Source: Mycobacterium shimoidei (GTDB lineage Bacteria > Actinomycetota > Actinomycetes > Mycobacteriales > Mycobacteriaceae). From it: DNA of 55,756 nucleotides. Made by a program: the position numbers and the translations under genes. Position 1 is the stretch's first letter. Every line of letters begins with the position of its first letter. Below the pieces are notes generated by a model, which was not told the origin of the DNA, did no database searches, and was given only the letters and a program-made list of their open reading frames with translations. Where the stretch lies: assembly GCA_002101905.1 (NCBI GenBank), contig LQPU01000007.1:1-55756 (forward strand). Direction: 5' to 3'. This document shows positions 33,496-42,205 of the stretch, one piece after another.

Positions 33496-34580
33496 AGGTC
33501 GAGCAGTTCCGGGCGGACTTATGTGCCTGGCTCGACGAGAACGACCTGACCCCGGGGCCGGATCACTCGCTGGAAGGCCAAATCAAGCAGCTTGCCCGAG
33601 TTCATTCCGCGCTTTATGACGCGGATTGGATGCGATATGGCTGGCCGGTCGAAGTCGGCGGGCTGGGCGGTCCGGCGATACTGCGCGCCGTCGTCGGCGA
33701 GGAGATCGTCGGGCGCGGACTCGCCGAGCCCGGCCCATACTCGATGGTCGAGGTGCTGGCGCCGACGATGATCGATTACGCGCCAACGGAACTCGCCGCG
33801 GAAATGGTGCCGCGACTCCTGTCCGGGCGCGAACAGTGGTGTCAGGGCTTCTCCGAACCCGGATCGGGCAGCGACCTCGCATCGTTGACCACCCGCGCCA
33901 CGCCCCGCGGGGATGACTGGGTGGTCAACGGCCAGAAGGTGTGGACGAGCTTCGCGCAGTACTCGACACGATGTGTGCTGCTGACTCGCACCGCGCCTGG
34001 CCATGACGGCATCACGGCGTTCTTCGTCGACCTGGACACTCCCGGCATCACCATCCGGCCGCTACGCACCATGCACGGCGTCGACGAGTTCTGCGAAGTG
34101 TATTTCGACGATGTGGTGATTCCCGGCGCTCGGATGCTCGGCAAGCCAGGAGACGGTTGGCGCCTCGCGATGGATCTGCTGCCCTACGAGCGCTCCACCT
34201 GCTTTTGGCAACGAATCTCGTACCTGTATTCACGATTCGATCGACTCATCGTCGAGGCCACCGAGACAGACGATTCCAGTCTGGGCGCGGCATACCTGGC
34301 ACTGCATACCCTGCGCTGCCGATCGCGCGCCACCCAGCACCGGCTGGCCGACGGCCAACGGCTCGGGCCGGAAACATCGATCGACAAGGTCCTGCTGGCC
34401 GGCGCAGAGCAACGGATGTATGACACCGCCCGCGACTTGCTGCCCGGTGTGGTCGAGCTCGACGAGTCCGATTGGCGCACCGAGTTTTTGTATTCGCGAG
34501 CGGCGACAATCTACGGCGGTACCGCCGAAATCCAGCGCAACATCATCGCGCGCAGGCTGCTGGATCTGGGCAAGGAGTGA
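33492..34580 (+). CDS. Acyl-CoA dehydrogenase (long FadE subunit)
   Basis: A 362-residue acyl-CoA dehydrogenase. GFSEPGSGSDLASL, VNGQKVWTSFAQY and the C-terminal GGTAEIQRNIIARRLL are intact. The ATG at 33492 overlaps the previous stop (ATGA); the in-frame upstream stretch is the shadow of the NTF2 gene. It overlaps a short dehydrogenase gene downstream by four bases, again the FadE-pair layout. Confidence 0.93.
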   Translation: MKVEQFRADLCAWLDENDLTPGPDHSLEGQIKQLARVHSALYDADWMRYGWPVEVGGLGGPAILRAVVGEEIVGRGLAEPGPYSMVEVLAPTMIDYAPTELAAEMVPRLLSGREQWCQGFSEPGSGSDLASLTTRATPRGDDWVVNGQKVWTSFAQYSTRCVLLTRTAPGHDGITAFFVDLDTPGITIRPLRTMHGVDEFCEVYFDDVVIPGARMLGKPGDGWRLAMDLLPYERSTCFWQRISYLYSRFDRLIVEATETDDSSLGAAYLALHTLRCRSRATQHRLADGQRLGPETSIDKVLLAGAEQRMYDTARDLLPGVVELDESDWRTEFLYSRAATIYGGTAEIQRNIIARRLLDLGKE

Positions 34581-35374
34581 GTGTGGACGCCGAGTCCTTG
34601 CGGATGTTGGCCGACGCGCTGCGCAAGTCCATGGCAGCGACGTCCGGTGCAGCGCTGGATGCGGCGCTGGCGGACCTGGGCTGGCGCGACATGCTCGACG
34701 AGATGCCAGAGGACGCTATTGCGTTGGTGTTTCGGCTACTCGGCGAGACCGGCACCCATGCCCCGGTGCTCAATGATGTGGTGTTGCGTGCGGCAGGACA
34801 TGACGCAGGCGGCACGATCCCACTGCCCTACGTTGGCGGGTCATGGGTCGTGTGGGAACGCACCGACAAGCCAGGCACAGCACTGGGTGACGACCTGCCG
34901 ATTCACCGCGTGCCCGAAGGAAATTCGGTGCCACTGGCCGCCGGGCGGCACGCGCTGGCCTGGTGGCTGCTCGGGTCCGGCCGGGCCATGCTCTCGCTGG
35001 CCCGCCGGCATGCGCTGGAACGCACCCAATTCGGCCGTCCCATCGCGTCGTTCCAAGCGATCAGGCATCGACTGGCCGAGACGCTCGTCGCGCTCGAGGG
35101 CGCTGAAGCCACCTTGCTCGCCGCCGCGGCCGAACCCGACGACCTGAGCTTTCTGCTGGCCAAAGCCGCTGCCGGTCAGGCCGCGCTGACCGCCGCGCGC
35201 CACTGCCAGCAGGTACTGGGCGGCATCGGCTTCACCGCCGAGCATCAGTTGCACCGTTACGTGAAGCGGGCGCTGGTGCTGGACGGAATGCTCGGCAGCG
35301 CCAGGGAATTGACCCGCGAAGCCGGAGCACTGCTGCGCAGCAAGGGATCGGCGCCGCGGCTGGCCCACCTTTAG
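34577..35374 (+). CDS. Short acyl-CoA dehydrogenase subunit
   Basis: A 265-residue protein with mainly the C-terminal helical half of an acyl-CoA dehydrogenase: RRHALERTQFGRPIASFQAI and QQVLGGIGFTAEHQLHRYVK. Well below the usual 330-400 residues; the N-terminal and beta domains are reduced. GTG start overlaps the previous stop (GTGA), suggesting a heteromer with the 362-residue subunit. An in-frame GTG two codons later is an alternative start. Convergent with the next FadE gene, 14 bases apart. Confidence 0.88.
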   Translation: MSVDAESLRMLADALRKSMAATSGAALDAALADLGWRDMLDEMPEDAIALVFRLLGETGTHAPVLNDVVLRAAGHDAGGTIPLPYVGGSWVVWERTDKPGTALGDDLPIHRVPEGNSVPLAAGRHALAWWLLGSGRAMLSLARRHALERTQFGRPIASFQAIRHRLAETLVALEGAEATLLAAAAEPDDLSFLLAKAAAGQAALTAARHCQQVLGGIGFTAEHQLHRYVKRALVLDGMLGSARELTREAGALLRSKGSAPRLAHL

Positions 35375-35388
35375 GTCTTCGCGGGACG

Positions 35389-36561
35389 TTATCGGGGCAG
35401 CCCCAAAAGCCGCTGGGCGATGATGTTGCGCTGAATTTCTGATGTGCCACCGGCAATCGTCCCGGCGAAGGTCCGAAAGTAACGATCGAACCAGCTGCCG
35501 TAATGGGCATCCAAATTCAGCGGTGCGAACGGCCCGGTGATGCCGGGATGGATCAGCCCGTCGGTACCGGCCGCGCTCAACGCGTGCTCGTACGCAGTCT
35601 GGAGGGCTTCCGAGCCCAACAGTTTCAGCACCGACACGGTTGCCACGTCCTCTTCACCGCGGTCGGCGCGCGCCAACGCGGCGGAACCCAGCAGGTTCAA
35701 CGCTTCGGCATCCATGACGAGTCTGGCGAATTGATCGCGCTCCAATGCCCCGGACGGCCGAAAGTCGATGAGCAGGTCGCGCAGCTGACTGGCGTACCCG
35801 ACCCACAGCATCGTGCGTTCATGTCCCAGTGAGCCGTTCGCCACCCGCCATCCCTCGTTCAGCGGGCCGACCAGATTCTCGACCGGGACCCGCGCATCGG
35901 TGAAGAACACCTCGTTGAAATCCAGGTCGTCGCGATCCGAGGCCGAGGCGAACGGTCGGCGCGTCAGACCAGGTGTGTCGGTGGGGATGAGTAACGCACT
36001 GATGCCCTTGTGTTTTGGGGCGTCGGGATCGGTCCGTACAAAAGTCAGCAACACATCGGCGTCGTGAGCCCCCGATGTCCAGACCTTTTGCCCGTTGACG
36101 ACGAAATGGTCGCCGTCGCGCACCGCGCGGGTCCGCAACGACGCGAGATCCGAGCCCGCGCCCGGCTCGCTCATTCCCAGCGAGGCGGTCATCTCGGCCC
36201 GCAGAATGGGCACCGCCCACCGGTGCTTCTGCTCGTCGATGCCGAATGACAGGATTGACGCCGCGATGATCCCCACGCCCTGCGGGTTGAAGCTGTGATA
36301 GATCCGCCGCCGCGACAGCTCCTCCAGGTGTACGTATTGCTGCAAGACGGTCGCGTTGCGGCCGCCGAATTCCGGCGGATAGCCGGGCAGCAGCCAGCCG
36401 TGGTCGAACAACAGCCGCTGCCATCGGCGAGCCCAGTGGGGAATGTGTGACGTCGAGCGCGGCCGTTCGGTGGCCAGTGCCTCGTCGGGTAAGTGCTCGT
36501 CCAGGAACGCGATGAAGTCGGATCGGAATGCCTCGACGTCGGCGTCAAACGTTAGCTGCAC
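35389..36561 (-). CDS. Acyl-CoA dehydrogenase, close paralog of 4461-5633
   Basis: A 390-residue dehydrogenase of exactly the same length as the protein at 4461-5633 and very similar throughout (for example identical stretches QKHRWAVPILRAE and VNGQKVWTSGAHDADVLLTF). GMSEPGAGSDLASL and GGTSEIQRNIIAQRLLG are intact. Unlike its paralog it has no short partner on its own strand; the 265-residue subunit at 34577 is opposite and convergent. A dyad operator lies 58 bases upstream, shared with the divergent TetR gene. Confidence 0.94.
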   Translation of the reverse strand: MQLTFDADVEAFRSDFIAFLDEHLPDEALATERPRSTSHIPHWARRWQRLLFDHGWLLPGYPPEFGGRNATVLQQYVHLEELSRRRIYHSFNPQGVGIIAASILSFGIDEQKHRWAVPILRAEMTASLGMSEPGAGSDLASLRTRAVRDGDHFVVNGQKVWTSGAHDADVLLTFVRTDPDAPKHKGISALLIPTDTPGLTRRPFASASDRDDLDFNEVFFTDARVPVENLVGPLNEGWRVANGSLGHERTMLWVGYASQLRDLLIDFRPSGALERDQFARLVMDAEALNLLGSAALARADRGEEDVATVSVLKLLGSEALQTAYEHALSAAGTDGLIHPGITGPFAPLNLDAHYGSWFDRYFRTFAGTIAGGTSEIQRNIIAQRLLGLPR

Positions 36562-36619
36562 GGGTGCTCCTCGGCGATGGCGCCCGCAGATGTGTGTTCT
36601 GCTTCCCAGGACACCGAAA

Positions 36620-36636
36620 AGAGAATACTATTCTCA
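36620..36636. promoter_or_regulatory. 17-bp dyad operator, site 8
   Basis: AGAGAATACTATTCTCA, one mismatch. It overlaps a second symmetrical element, TTCTCATGATGAGAA (36631-36645). It lies between the divergent FadE (35389) and TetR (36692) genes, an ideal place for autoregulation. Confidence 0.65.
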
Positions 36637-36691
36637 TGATGAGAAAGTTTCAATCTCGAACACGGCATCCGTGAGGAGGTCTGGGACACCA

Positions 36692-37423
36692 ATGTCACGG
36701 CGTTCTCCGGTACAGTCCAATCATGTTCTCCCCTCACGGCAATCTTCCGAGTCGCCGGTGACAAGCCCCAGCGAAGAGCCGGCCTGGAAACAGCGCGCGG
36801 TCGAGCGGTCGATCAAAACGGCGAAGCTGCGGGCGGCCCAGCGCGTCCAGCGTTTCCTCGACGCCGCGCAGGCCATCATCATCGAGAAGGGCAGCACGGA
36901 CTTCACCGTCCAAGAGGTTGTCGACCGCTCCAAGCAGTCCTTGCGGAGCTTCTACCTGCAGTTTGACGGCAAACATGAGCTGTTGTTGGCGCTGTTCGAA
37001 GATGCTTTGAGCCGTTCGGCCGATCAGATCCGCGCGGCCACCGACAGCCATTCCGACCCGCTTGAGCGGCTCAAAGTGGCCGTCGAGCTGCTGTTCGAAG
37101 CGTCGCGCCCCGACCCGACCGCCAAACGACCGCTGTTCACTGACTTTGCTCCAAGACTGTTGGTCTCGCATCCAGCCGAGGTCAAGATAGCTCACGCGCC
37201 ACTACTGGCGTTGCTGACCGAGCTGATGGAAGAGGCCGACGCGGCCGGGCAACTGCGGCCCGGCATCGCCCCCAAGCGGATGGCCGCGATGACGATGCAG
37301 ACCGTCATGTTCATCGCACAGTCCAGTGGCGGTTCGGATGAAGCGACGGTTCACCCCATCACCGCCGACGAGGTATGGGACTTCTGCTCACGCGGATTCG
37401 TCCGCGAGGGCCGCGAGAACTAG
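36692..37423 (+). CDS. TetR-family regulator, candidate master of the local regulon
   Basis: A 243-residue TetR protein with an unusual N-terminal extension of about 45 residues before the helix-turn-helix (RVQRFLDAAQAIIIEKG, FTVQEVVDRSKQSLRSFYLQF). ATG at 36692 follows GAGGAGG at moderate distance; a GTG at 36758 would remove 22 residues. The same frame is open back to 36443, inside the FadE gene. The divergent promoter holds a near-perfect TGAGAAT dyad, making this the best candidate to bind all nine sites (inference). Confidence 0.9.
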   Translation: MSRRSPVQSNHVLPSRQSSESPVTSPSEEPAWKQRAVERSIKTAKLRAAQRVQRFLDAAQAIIIEKGSTDFTVQEVVDRSKQSLRSFYLQFDGKHELLLALFEDALSRSADQIRAATDSHSDPLERLKVAVELLFEASRPDPTAKRPLFTDFAPRLLVSHPAEVKIAHAPLLALLTELMEEADAAGQLRPGIAPKRMAAMTMQTVMFIAQSSGGSDEATVHPITADEVWDFCSRGFVREGREN

Positions 37424-37471
37424 GTTACCGCCGCCCGAGAACCTCGCTTACGCGAAGGCGTCGTAAGGGTA

Positions 37472-37488
37472 TGAGAACATAATTCTCT
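37472..37488. promoter_or_regulatory. 17-bp dyad operator, site 9
   Basis: TGAGAACATAATTCTCT, two mismatches. In the 182-base gap between the TetR and P450 genes, with a -10-like CATAAT inside it. More GAGAA/TTCTC half-sites follow at 37494, 37554 and 37575. Confidence 0.55.
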
Positions 37489-37605
37489 GTCCACGAGAAT
37501 TCGAGATGGCGAAAATGAATTCCGCATTGACACCGTTGGGCGCTGATGACAGAGTTCTCCCTGGCAGCAGAAGTGAGAACGTGGTTTCTGTGAGAGGCAG
37601 ATTCT

Positions 37606-38805
37606 GTGACCGTTAGCGCGACCAGCGAGGTCTACTACGACCCGTACAACCCGGAAATCAATGCCGATCCCTACCCCACGTTTCGCCGGCTGCGCGAGGA
37701 AGCGCCGCTGTACTACAACCCCGAGCACGACTTCTACGCGCTGAGCCGCTTCGCCGACGTCGACGACGCGCTGGTCGATTACGAGACGTTCAGCTCGGCC
37801 CGCGGGGGGATTCTCGAACTGATCAAAGCCAACATCGAAGTTCCTTCGGGCGTACTGATTTTCGAAGATCCGCCGCTCCACGACATTCATCGCAAGCTGC
37901 TGGCTCGGATGTTCACCCCCCGCAAGATCAACGAGCTGGAAAGCAAAATCCGCGAATACTGTGTGCGCTGTCTGGATCCGCTGGTCGGCGCGGACCGATT
38001 CGACTTCGTCGCCGACCTGGGTGCGCAGATGCCGATGCGGGTGATCGGCATGCTGCTGGGTATTCCCGAAGCCGACCAGGAGGCTATCCGGGACCGCTCG
38101 AACGCCACCATGCGCACCGAGGTCGGCAAACCGATGGATCACACCAAGGGATTCGACTCCGGCGAGGTCTTCGCCCAGTACATCGATTGGCGGGTGGACC
38201 ACCCGTCCGACGACATCATGACCGAGCTCCTCAACATCGAGTTCGAGGACGAGACCGGCACCACCCGCCGACTGACCCGCGACGAATTGCTCATCTACGT
38301 CAACGTGGTGGCCGGGGCCGGCAACGAGACAACGACCCGGCTGATCGGTTGGACCGGGAAAGTGCTTGCCGAGCATCCGGATCAGCGTCGGCAGCTGGTC
38401 GAGGACAGGTCCCTGATACCGCGGGCGATCGAAGAATTGCTGCGCTACGAACCGCCGGCTCCGCATGTGTGCCGATACGTGACCCGCGACGTGGAACTTT
38501 ATGGACAGCGGGTGCCGGCCGGCAGCGTGATGATGATGCTGATCGGTGCGGCAAACCGGGACCACCGCCAATTCCCTCCTGACGGTGACGTTTTCGACAT
38601 CCACCGGGAGGTCCGCCAGCACCTGTCATTCAGCGTCGGCACACACTACTGCCTGGGTTCGGCACTGGCCCGGCTGGAGGGACGGATCGCGCTGGAAGAG
38701 ATCTTGAAGCGCTTTCCGGACTGGGACGTCGACCTGACCAACGCCAGCTTGTCTCCGACGTCCACCGTGCGGGGATGGGAATCCATGCCGGCTGTTATTC
38801 GCTGA
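37606..38805 (+). CDS. Cytochrome P450
   Basis: A 399-residue P450. I-helix VVAGAGNETTTRLIG, ExxR in EELLRYEP, and heme loop LSFSVGTHYCLGSALARLE. GTG start at 37606. There is no adjacent ferredoxin, unlike the four other P450s in the window; it must borrow one. Followed after 62 bases by a mycofactocin-type SDR that could oxidise its alcohol product (inference). Preceded by operator site 9. Confidence 0.95.
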   Translation: MTVSATSEVYYDPYNPEINADPYPTFRRLREEAPLYYNPEHDFYALSRFADVDDALVDYETFSSARGGILELIKANIEVPSGVLIFEDPPLHDIHRKLLARMFTPRKINELESKIREYCVRCLDPLVGADRFDFVADLGAQMPMRVIGMLLGIPEADQEAIRDRSNATMRTEVGKPMDHTKGFDSGEVFAQYIDWRVDHPSDDIMTELLNIEFEDETGTTRRLTRDELLIYVNVVAGAGNETTTRLIGWTGKVLAEHPDQRRQLVEDRSLIPRAIEELLRYEPPAPHVCRYVTRDVELYGQRVPAGSVMMMLIGAANRDHRQFPPDGDVFDIHREVRQHLSFSVGTHYCLGSALARLEGRIALEEILKRFPDWDVDLTNASLSPTSTVRGWESMPAVIR

Positions 38806-38815
38806 TTTGTCAGCC

Positions 38816-38842
38816 CATTTGAAGCATTCGAAACATTTGAAT
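38816..38842. repeat. Three tandem 9-bp repeats CATTYGAAN
   Basis: CATTTGAAG, CATTCGAAA and CATTTGAAT follow one another without gaps, 25 bases before the SDR start at 38868. Each unit holds a TTYGAA half-palindrome, so adjacent units also form dyads. Probably a regulator-binding repeat. Confidence 0.5.
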
Positions 38843-38867
38843 CAATGTCGATCGAATCGAGGTAATG

Positions 38868-39704
38868 ATGGCGGGACGAGTTGAAGGCAAGGTCGCCTTT
38901 ATCACCGGTGCGGCGCGCGGCCAGGGTCGCAGCCACGCGGTGCGATTGGCCCAAGAGGGCGCCGACATCATTGCCGTTGACATCTGCAAGCAGATCGACA
39001 GTGTCCAGATCCCGCTTTCCACGCCTGAGGATCTGGCCGAGACCGCGGATCTCGTGAAGGGCCATGACCGCCGCATCTACACCGCCGAGGTCGACGTGCG
39101 GGACTACGGCGCGCTGAAGGCAGCCGTCGACGCCGGCGTCGAGCAGCTCGGCCGGCTCGACATCATCGTCGCCAATGCCGGGATCGGCAATGGTGGTGCA
39201 ACGCTGGACAGGACCAGCGAACGCGACTGGACCGATATGATCGACGTCAACCTCGGCGGCGTGTGGAAGACGGTGAAAGCCGGTGTGCCGCATATGTTGG
39301 CGGGCGGTCGCGGCGGTTCGATCATCTTGACGAGCTCCGTCGGCGGGCTCAAAGCTTACCCGCATACCGGTCACTACGTGGCCGCCAAGCACGGCGTGGT
39401 GGGGCTGATGCGGACCTTCGCGGTCGAATTGGGCCAGCACATGATTCGGGTCAACTCCGTGCATCCGACCAACGTGAACACGCCGTTGTTCCTCAACGAA
39501 GGGACGATGAAGTTGTTCCGGCCGGATCTGGAGAACCCCGGCCCCGACGACATGAAGGTCGTCGCCCAGATGATGCACACCTTGCCGATCGGCTGGGTGG
39601 AGCCCGAGGACATCAGCAACGCGGTGCTCTTCCTGGCATCCGATGAAGCCCGATACATCACCGGCGTGACACTGCCGGTCGATGCCGGAAGCTGTCTGAA
39701 GTAG
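38868..39704 (+). CDS. SDR, probably mycofactocin-dependent
   Basis: A 278-residue SDR. The N-terminus VAFITGAARGQGRSHAVRLA and VDICKQID, the insertion before the DVRD motif, and YVAAK with LTSS fit the actinobacterial subfamily that holds NAD tightly and passes electrons to mycofactocin (family knowledge). ATG 38868 has GAGG at better distance than the ATG one codon earlier. Acts on secondary alcohols, perhaps made by the P450 upstream. Confidence 0.88.
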   Translation: MAGRVEGKVAFITGAARGQGRSHAVRLAQEGADIIAVDICKQIDSVQIPLSTPEDLAETADLVKGHDRRIYTAEVDVRDYGALKAAVDAGVEQLGRLDIIVANAGIGNGGATLDRTSERDWTDMIDVNLGGVWKTVKAGVPHMLAGGRGGSIILTSSVGGLKAYPHTGHYVAAKHGVVGLMRTFAVELGQHMIRVNSVHPTNVNTPLFLNEGTMKLFRPDLENPGPDDMKVVAQMMHTLPIGWVEPEDISNAVLFLASDEARYITGVTLPVDAGSCLK

Positions 39705-39720
39705 GTTAGGGTCCCGTCCC

Positions 39721-40548
39721 ATGGACGGGTTGGACAATCGGGGCGCGGTCATCACCGGCGGCGCGAGCGGCATCGGCTTCGCCACCGCGCGCGAGCTCGC
39801 CCGCCGCGGCGCCGCCGTGGTGCTTGCAGACATCGAACAGGGCGCACTCGACGAGGCTGTGACGCGCCTGCGCGGTGACGGATTCGACGCGCACGGTGTG
39901 GTTTGCGACGTCCGGCATCTGGGGCAGGTGGCCGACCTCGCCGATGAGGCGTTCCGTCTGCTCGGCGGCGTTCACGTGGTCTTCAACAACGCGGGTGTCG
40001 CGGTGGCGGGGCCGATCGCGCAGATGACGCACGACGACTGGCGCTGGGTGATCGACGTGGACCTGTGGGGCCCGATTCACGGAGTCGAGGCGTTTCTGCC
40101 GCGGCTTGTCGAGCAAGGCCAGGGCGGGCATCTGCTGTTCACCTCGTCGTTCGCCGGCCTGGTGTCCAATGTCGGCCTCGGACCGTATTCGGTTGCCAAG
40201 TACGGTGTCGTTGCCCTGGCAGAGGCGCTGGCCCGCGAGGTCAAGCCGAACGGAATCGGGGTGTCGGTGCTGTGCCCGATGCTGGTCGCCACCAACATCG
40301 GCAACTGCGAACGCAACCGCGGCGCCGAGTATTCAGGGTCGGCGACACAACCGGTTTCGGCCCCGGTCACCGTGGGCCAAGAGGACGTGCTCGACGCCGA
40401 CGACGTCGCTCGGCTGACCGTCGACGCGATCCTGGCCGAGCGGCTCTACGTGCTGCCGCATCAGGCTGCGCGCGACTCGATCCGCCGCAGGTTCGAGCGC
40501 ATCGACCGCACCTTCGACGAGCAGGCCGGCCAGGGCTGGCCCTACTGA
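39721..40548 (+). CDS. Short-chain dehydrogenase/reductase
   Basis: A 275-residue SDR. TGGASGIG at residues 12-19, NNAG, FTSS and YSVAK catalytic residues. Sixteen bases after the previous SDR, likely co-transcribed. Its end overlaps the convergent SDR gene by seven bases. Confidence 0.92.
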   Translation: MDGLDNRGAVITGGASGIGFATARELARRGAAVVLADIEQGALDEAVTRLRGDGFDAHGVVCDVRHLGQVADLADEAFRLLGGVHVVFNNAGVAVAGPIAQMTHDDWRWVIDVDLWGPIHGVEAFLPRLVEQGQGGHLLFTSSFAGLVSNVGLGPYSVAKYGVVALAEALAREVKPNGIGVSVLCPMLVATNIGNCERNRGAEYSGSATQPVSAPVTVGQEDVLDADDVARLTVDAILAERLYVLPHQAARDSIRRRFERIDRTFDEQAGQGWPY

Positions 40549-41345
40549 CTAGGGCCCAGCTGCGGGTTCGAAGTTGTCGGATGGTGGTACCAGCCGCCGG
40601 CCGCGTGCGTTCCACCGTCTACGTGGATGGTTTGGCCCGTGATGTAGCTCGCCATATCGGAAGCGAGAAACACAGCGGCTGAGGCGATCTCGTCGACAGT
40701 GCCGGGACGGCCCATCGGGACGACATGGGAGACCTGCGCGCTGAGTGCCCCGAGGTTGGCCAGGCCTTCGGTCAAGGTGATGTCGGGTGCCAGTGCGTTG
40801 ACGCGAATGCCGTGCGGTGCCAGTTCGAATGCGGCGGTCTTGGTGTAGTTGATCACGCCCGCCTTGGCCGCTGCGTAGGCGGCGTAGCCGGGCGCGGCGC
40901 GCACGCCTTCGATCGACGTCAGGTTGATGATGCTGCCCGGCCGCGCCGCGCTGACGAGTTGTCGTGCGACCTGCTGGGTGCACAGCAGCACGTGGCGCAG
41001 GTTCGCCTTGTACAAAGCATCCCAGCCGTTTTCGCTGGTCTCCAGCAGCCTGGAGAAGAACGTGCCACCGGCGTTGTTCACCAGGATGCTCACCGGTCCC
41101 AGCTCGTCGGTCGTACGCTGCAGTGCGGACTCGACCTGCTCGGTGTCACGTACGTCGGTCACGATCCCGAGCGCACCGATGGTGTCGGCTGCGGCGGCGC
41201 AACTGTCGGCGTCTCGCTCCCAGATCGCCACCGATGCGCCGAAGGCGACCATGGCGGCGGCGATGCCGCGACCGATCCCGGCTCCCCCGCCGGTCACCAC
41301 CGCGACGCGGTCGGTCAGCTGGATGTCGGACGGGCCGATCGCCAT
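40542..41345 (-). CDS. Short-chain dehydrogenase/reductase
   Basis: A 267-residue classical SDR. TGGGAGIGRGIA near residue 18, NNAGG, NLTS and YAAAK catalytic residues, and a C-terminal TGQTIHVDGG strand. Last gene of the minus-strand block that starts at the TetR gene (50462); five bases after the LLM oxidoreductase. Confidence 0.93.
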   Translation of the reverse strand: MAIGPSDIQLTDRVAVVTGGGAGIGRGIAAAMVAFGASVAIWERDADSCAAAADTIGALGIVTDVRDTEQVESALQRTTDELGPVSILVNNAGGTFFSRLLETSENGWDALYKANLRHVLLCTQQVARQLVSAARPGSIINLTSIEGVRAAPGYAAYAAAKAGVINYTKTAAFELAPHGIRVNALAPDITLTEGLANLGALSAQVSHVVPMGRPGTVDEIASAAVFLASDMASYITGQTIHVDGGTHAAGGWYHHPTTSNPQLGPSQ

Positions 41346-41350
41346 GGTCG

Positions 41351-42205
41351 TTATCCTGCCGCAGCAGACTTTTCGATGTATTGGTCGGCGAAGGCGGCGA
41401 TGCCGTCGAGGGCCTCGCGGGTACGTTGCCAGGGTGAGGTGATGAGCCGGTCGATGCCCGCGTCGGCGGCGCGCTGCACGTCATCGGGTGACGACAACGG
41501 CACCGATGTGGTGATTTGCGGTTTGCCGCTGCGCCCGTGCGCGCTCCACAGTTGGGTCAGTGTGCGCACCGACTCCGGTATGCGGTCCAGCGTGTGGTTC
41601 ATCGGCAACCAGCCGTCGCCGTAGCGCGCCACCCGTCGCAGCGCAGCCTTGCCGTCGCCGCCGATGTGCAGCGGAGGACCCGCTGGTTGCACCGGTTTGG
41701 GCTCGAACATGACTTCGTCGAAATCGAAGAACCGGCCGTGGTGTTCGACGCTGGGTTGGCTCCACAACGCCCGGCACACCTCGAGTGCCTCGTCGACGCG
41801 CGCGCCGCGGGTGGCGAAGTCGAGTCCGGCGGCATCCCATTCCTCGCGCAGCCAGCTCGCCCCGACCCCGAAGTCGAAACGCCCACCCGAGACGATGTCG
41901 AGGGTGGCGGCGGCGCGGGCGCTGACGAACGGGTGGCGTAGCCCGATGTTGTAGACGTAGGTGCCCAGCCGGATGGTGCTGGTTTGCGCGGCCAGAAACG
42001 ACAGGTAGTTCAGCGCGTCGAATACCGGTGTCTGCGGCGGAATCGGTGGGTGCGTGTCGCCGTGGTGGGGACTGCCGCTCATCGCGGTGGGCAACACCAG
42101 ATGCTCGGGAAGCCACACCGACTCGAAGCCCAATTCCTCCGCCCGCTTGGTCAATTGCGGCCACAGGCCGGGATGTGCGCGGGCCAGCGGGATACCGAAT
42201 TTCAC
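41351..42205 (-). CDS. LLM-family (luciferase-like) flavin oxidoreductase
   Basis: A 284-residue TIM-barrel monooxygenase/oxidoreductase of the luciferase-like family, probably F420-dependent as for most mycobacterial members. MKFGIPLARAHPG start, ESVWLPEHLV, FDFGVGASW and GPPLHIGG are typical. GTG start at 42205 overlaps the stop of the CoA-transferase gene (GTGA); the longer frame upstream is a shadow. It may oxygenate or reduce an intermediate in the pathway. Confidence 0.9.
   Translation of the reverse strand: MKFGIPLARAHPGLWPQLTKRAEELGFESVWLPEHLVLPTAMSGSPHHGDTHPPIPPQTPVFDALNYLSFLAAQTSTIRLGTYVYNIGLRHPFVSARAAATLDIVSGGRFDFGVGASWLREEWDAAGLDFATRGARVDEALEVCRALWSQPSVEHHGRFFDFDEVMFEPKPVQPAGPPLHIGGDGKAALRRVARYGDGWLPMNHTLDRIPESVRTLTQLWSAHGRSGKPQITTSVPLSSPDDVQRAADAGIDRLITSPWQRTREALDGIAAFADQYIEKSAAAG

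Noticed and set aside
37494..37590. Additional TGAGAAT-type boxes before the P450 at 37606
   Set aside because: Half-sites GAGAAT, TTCTCC and TGAGAAC occur, but no second arm with the 3-base spacing; more than five mismatches to the full box.
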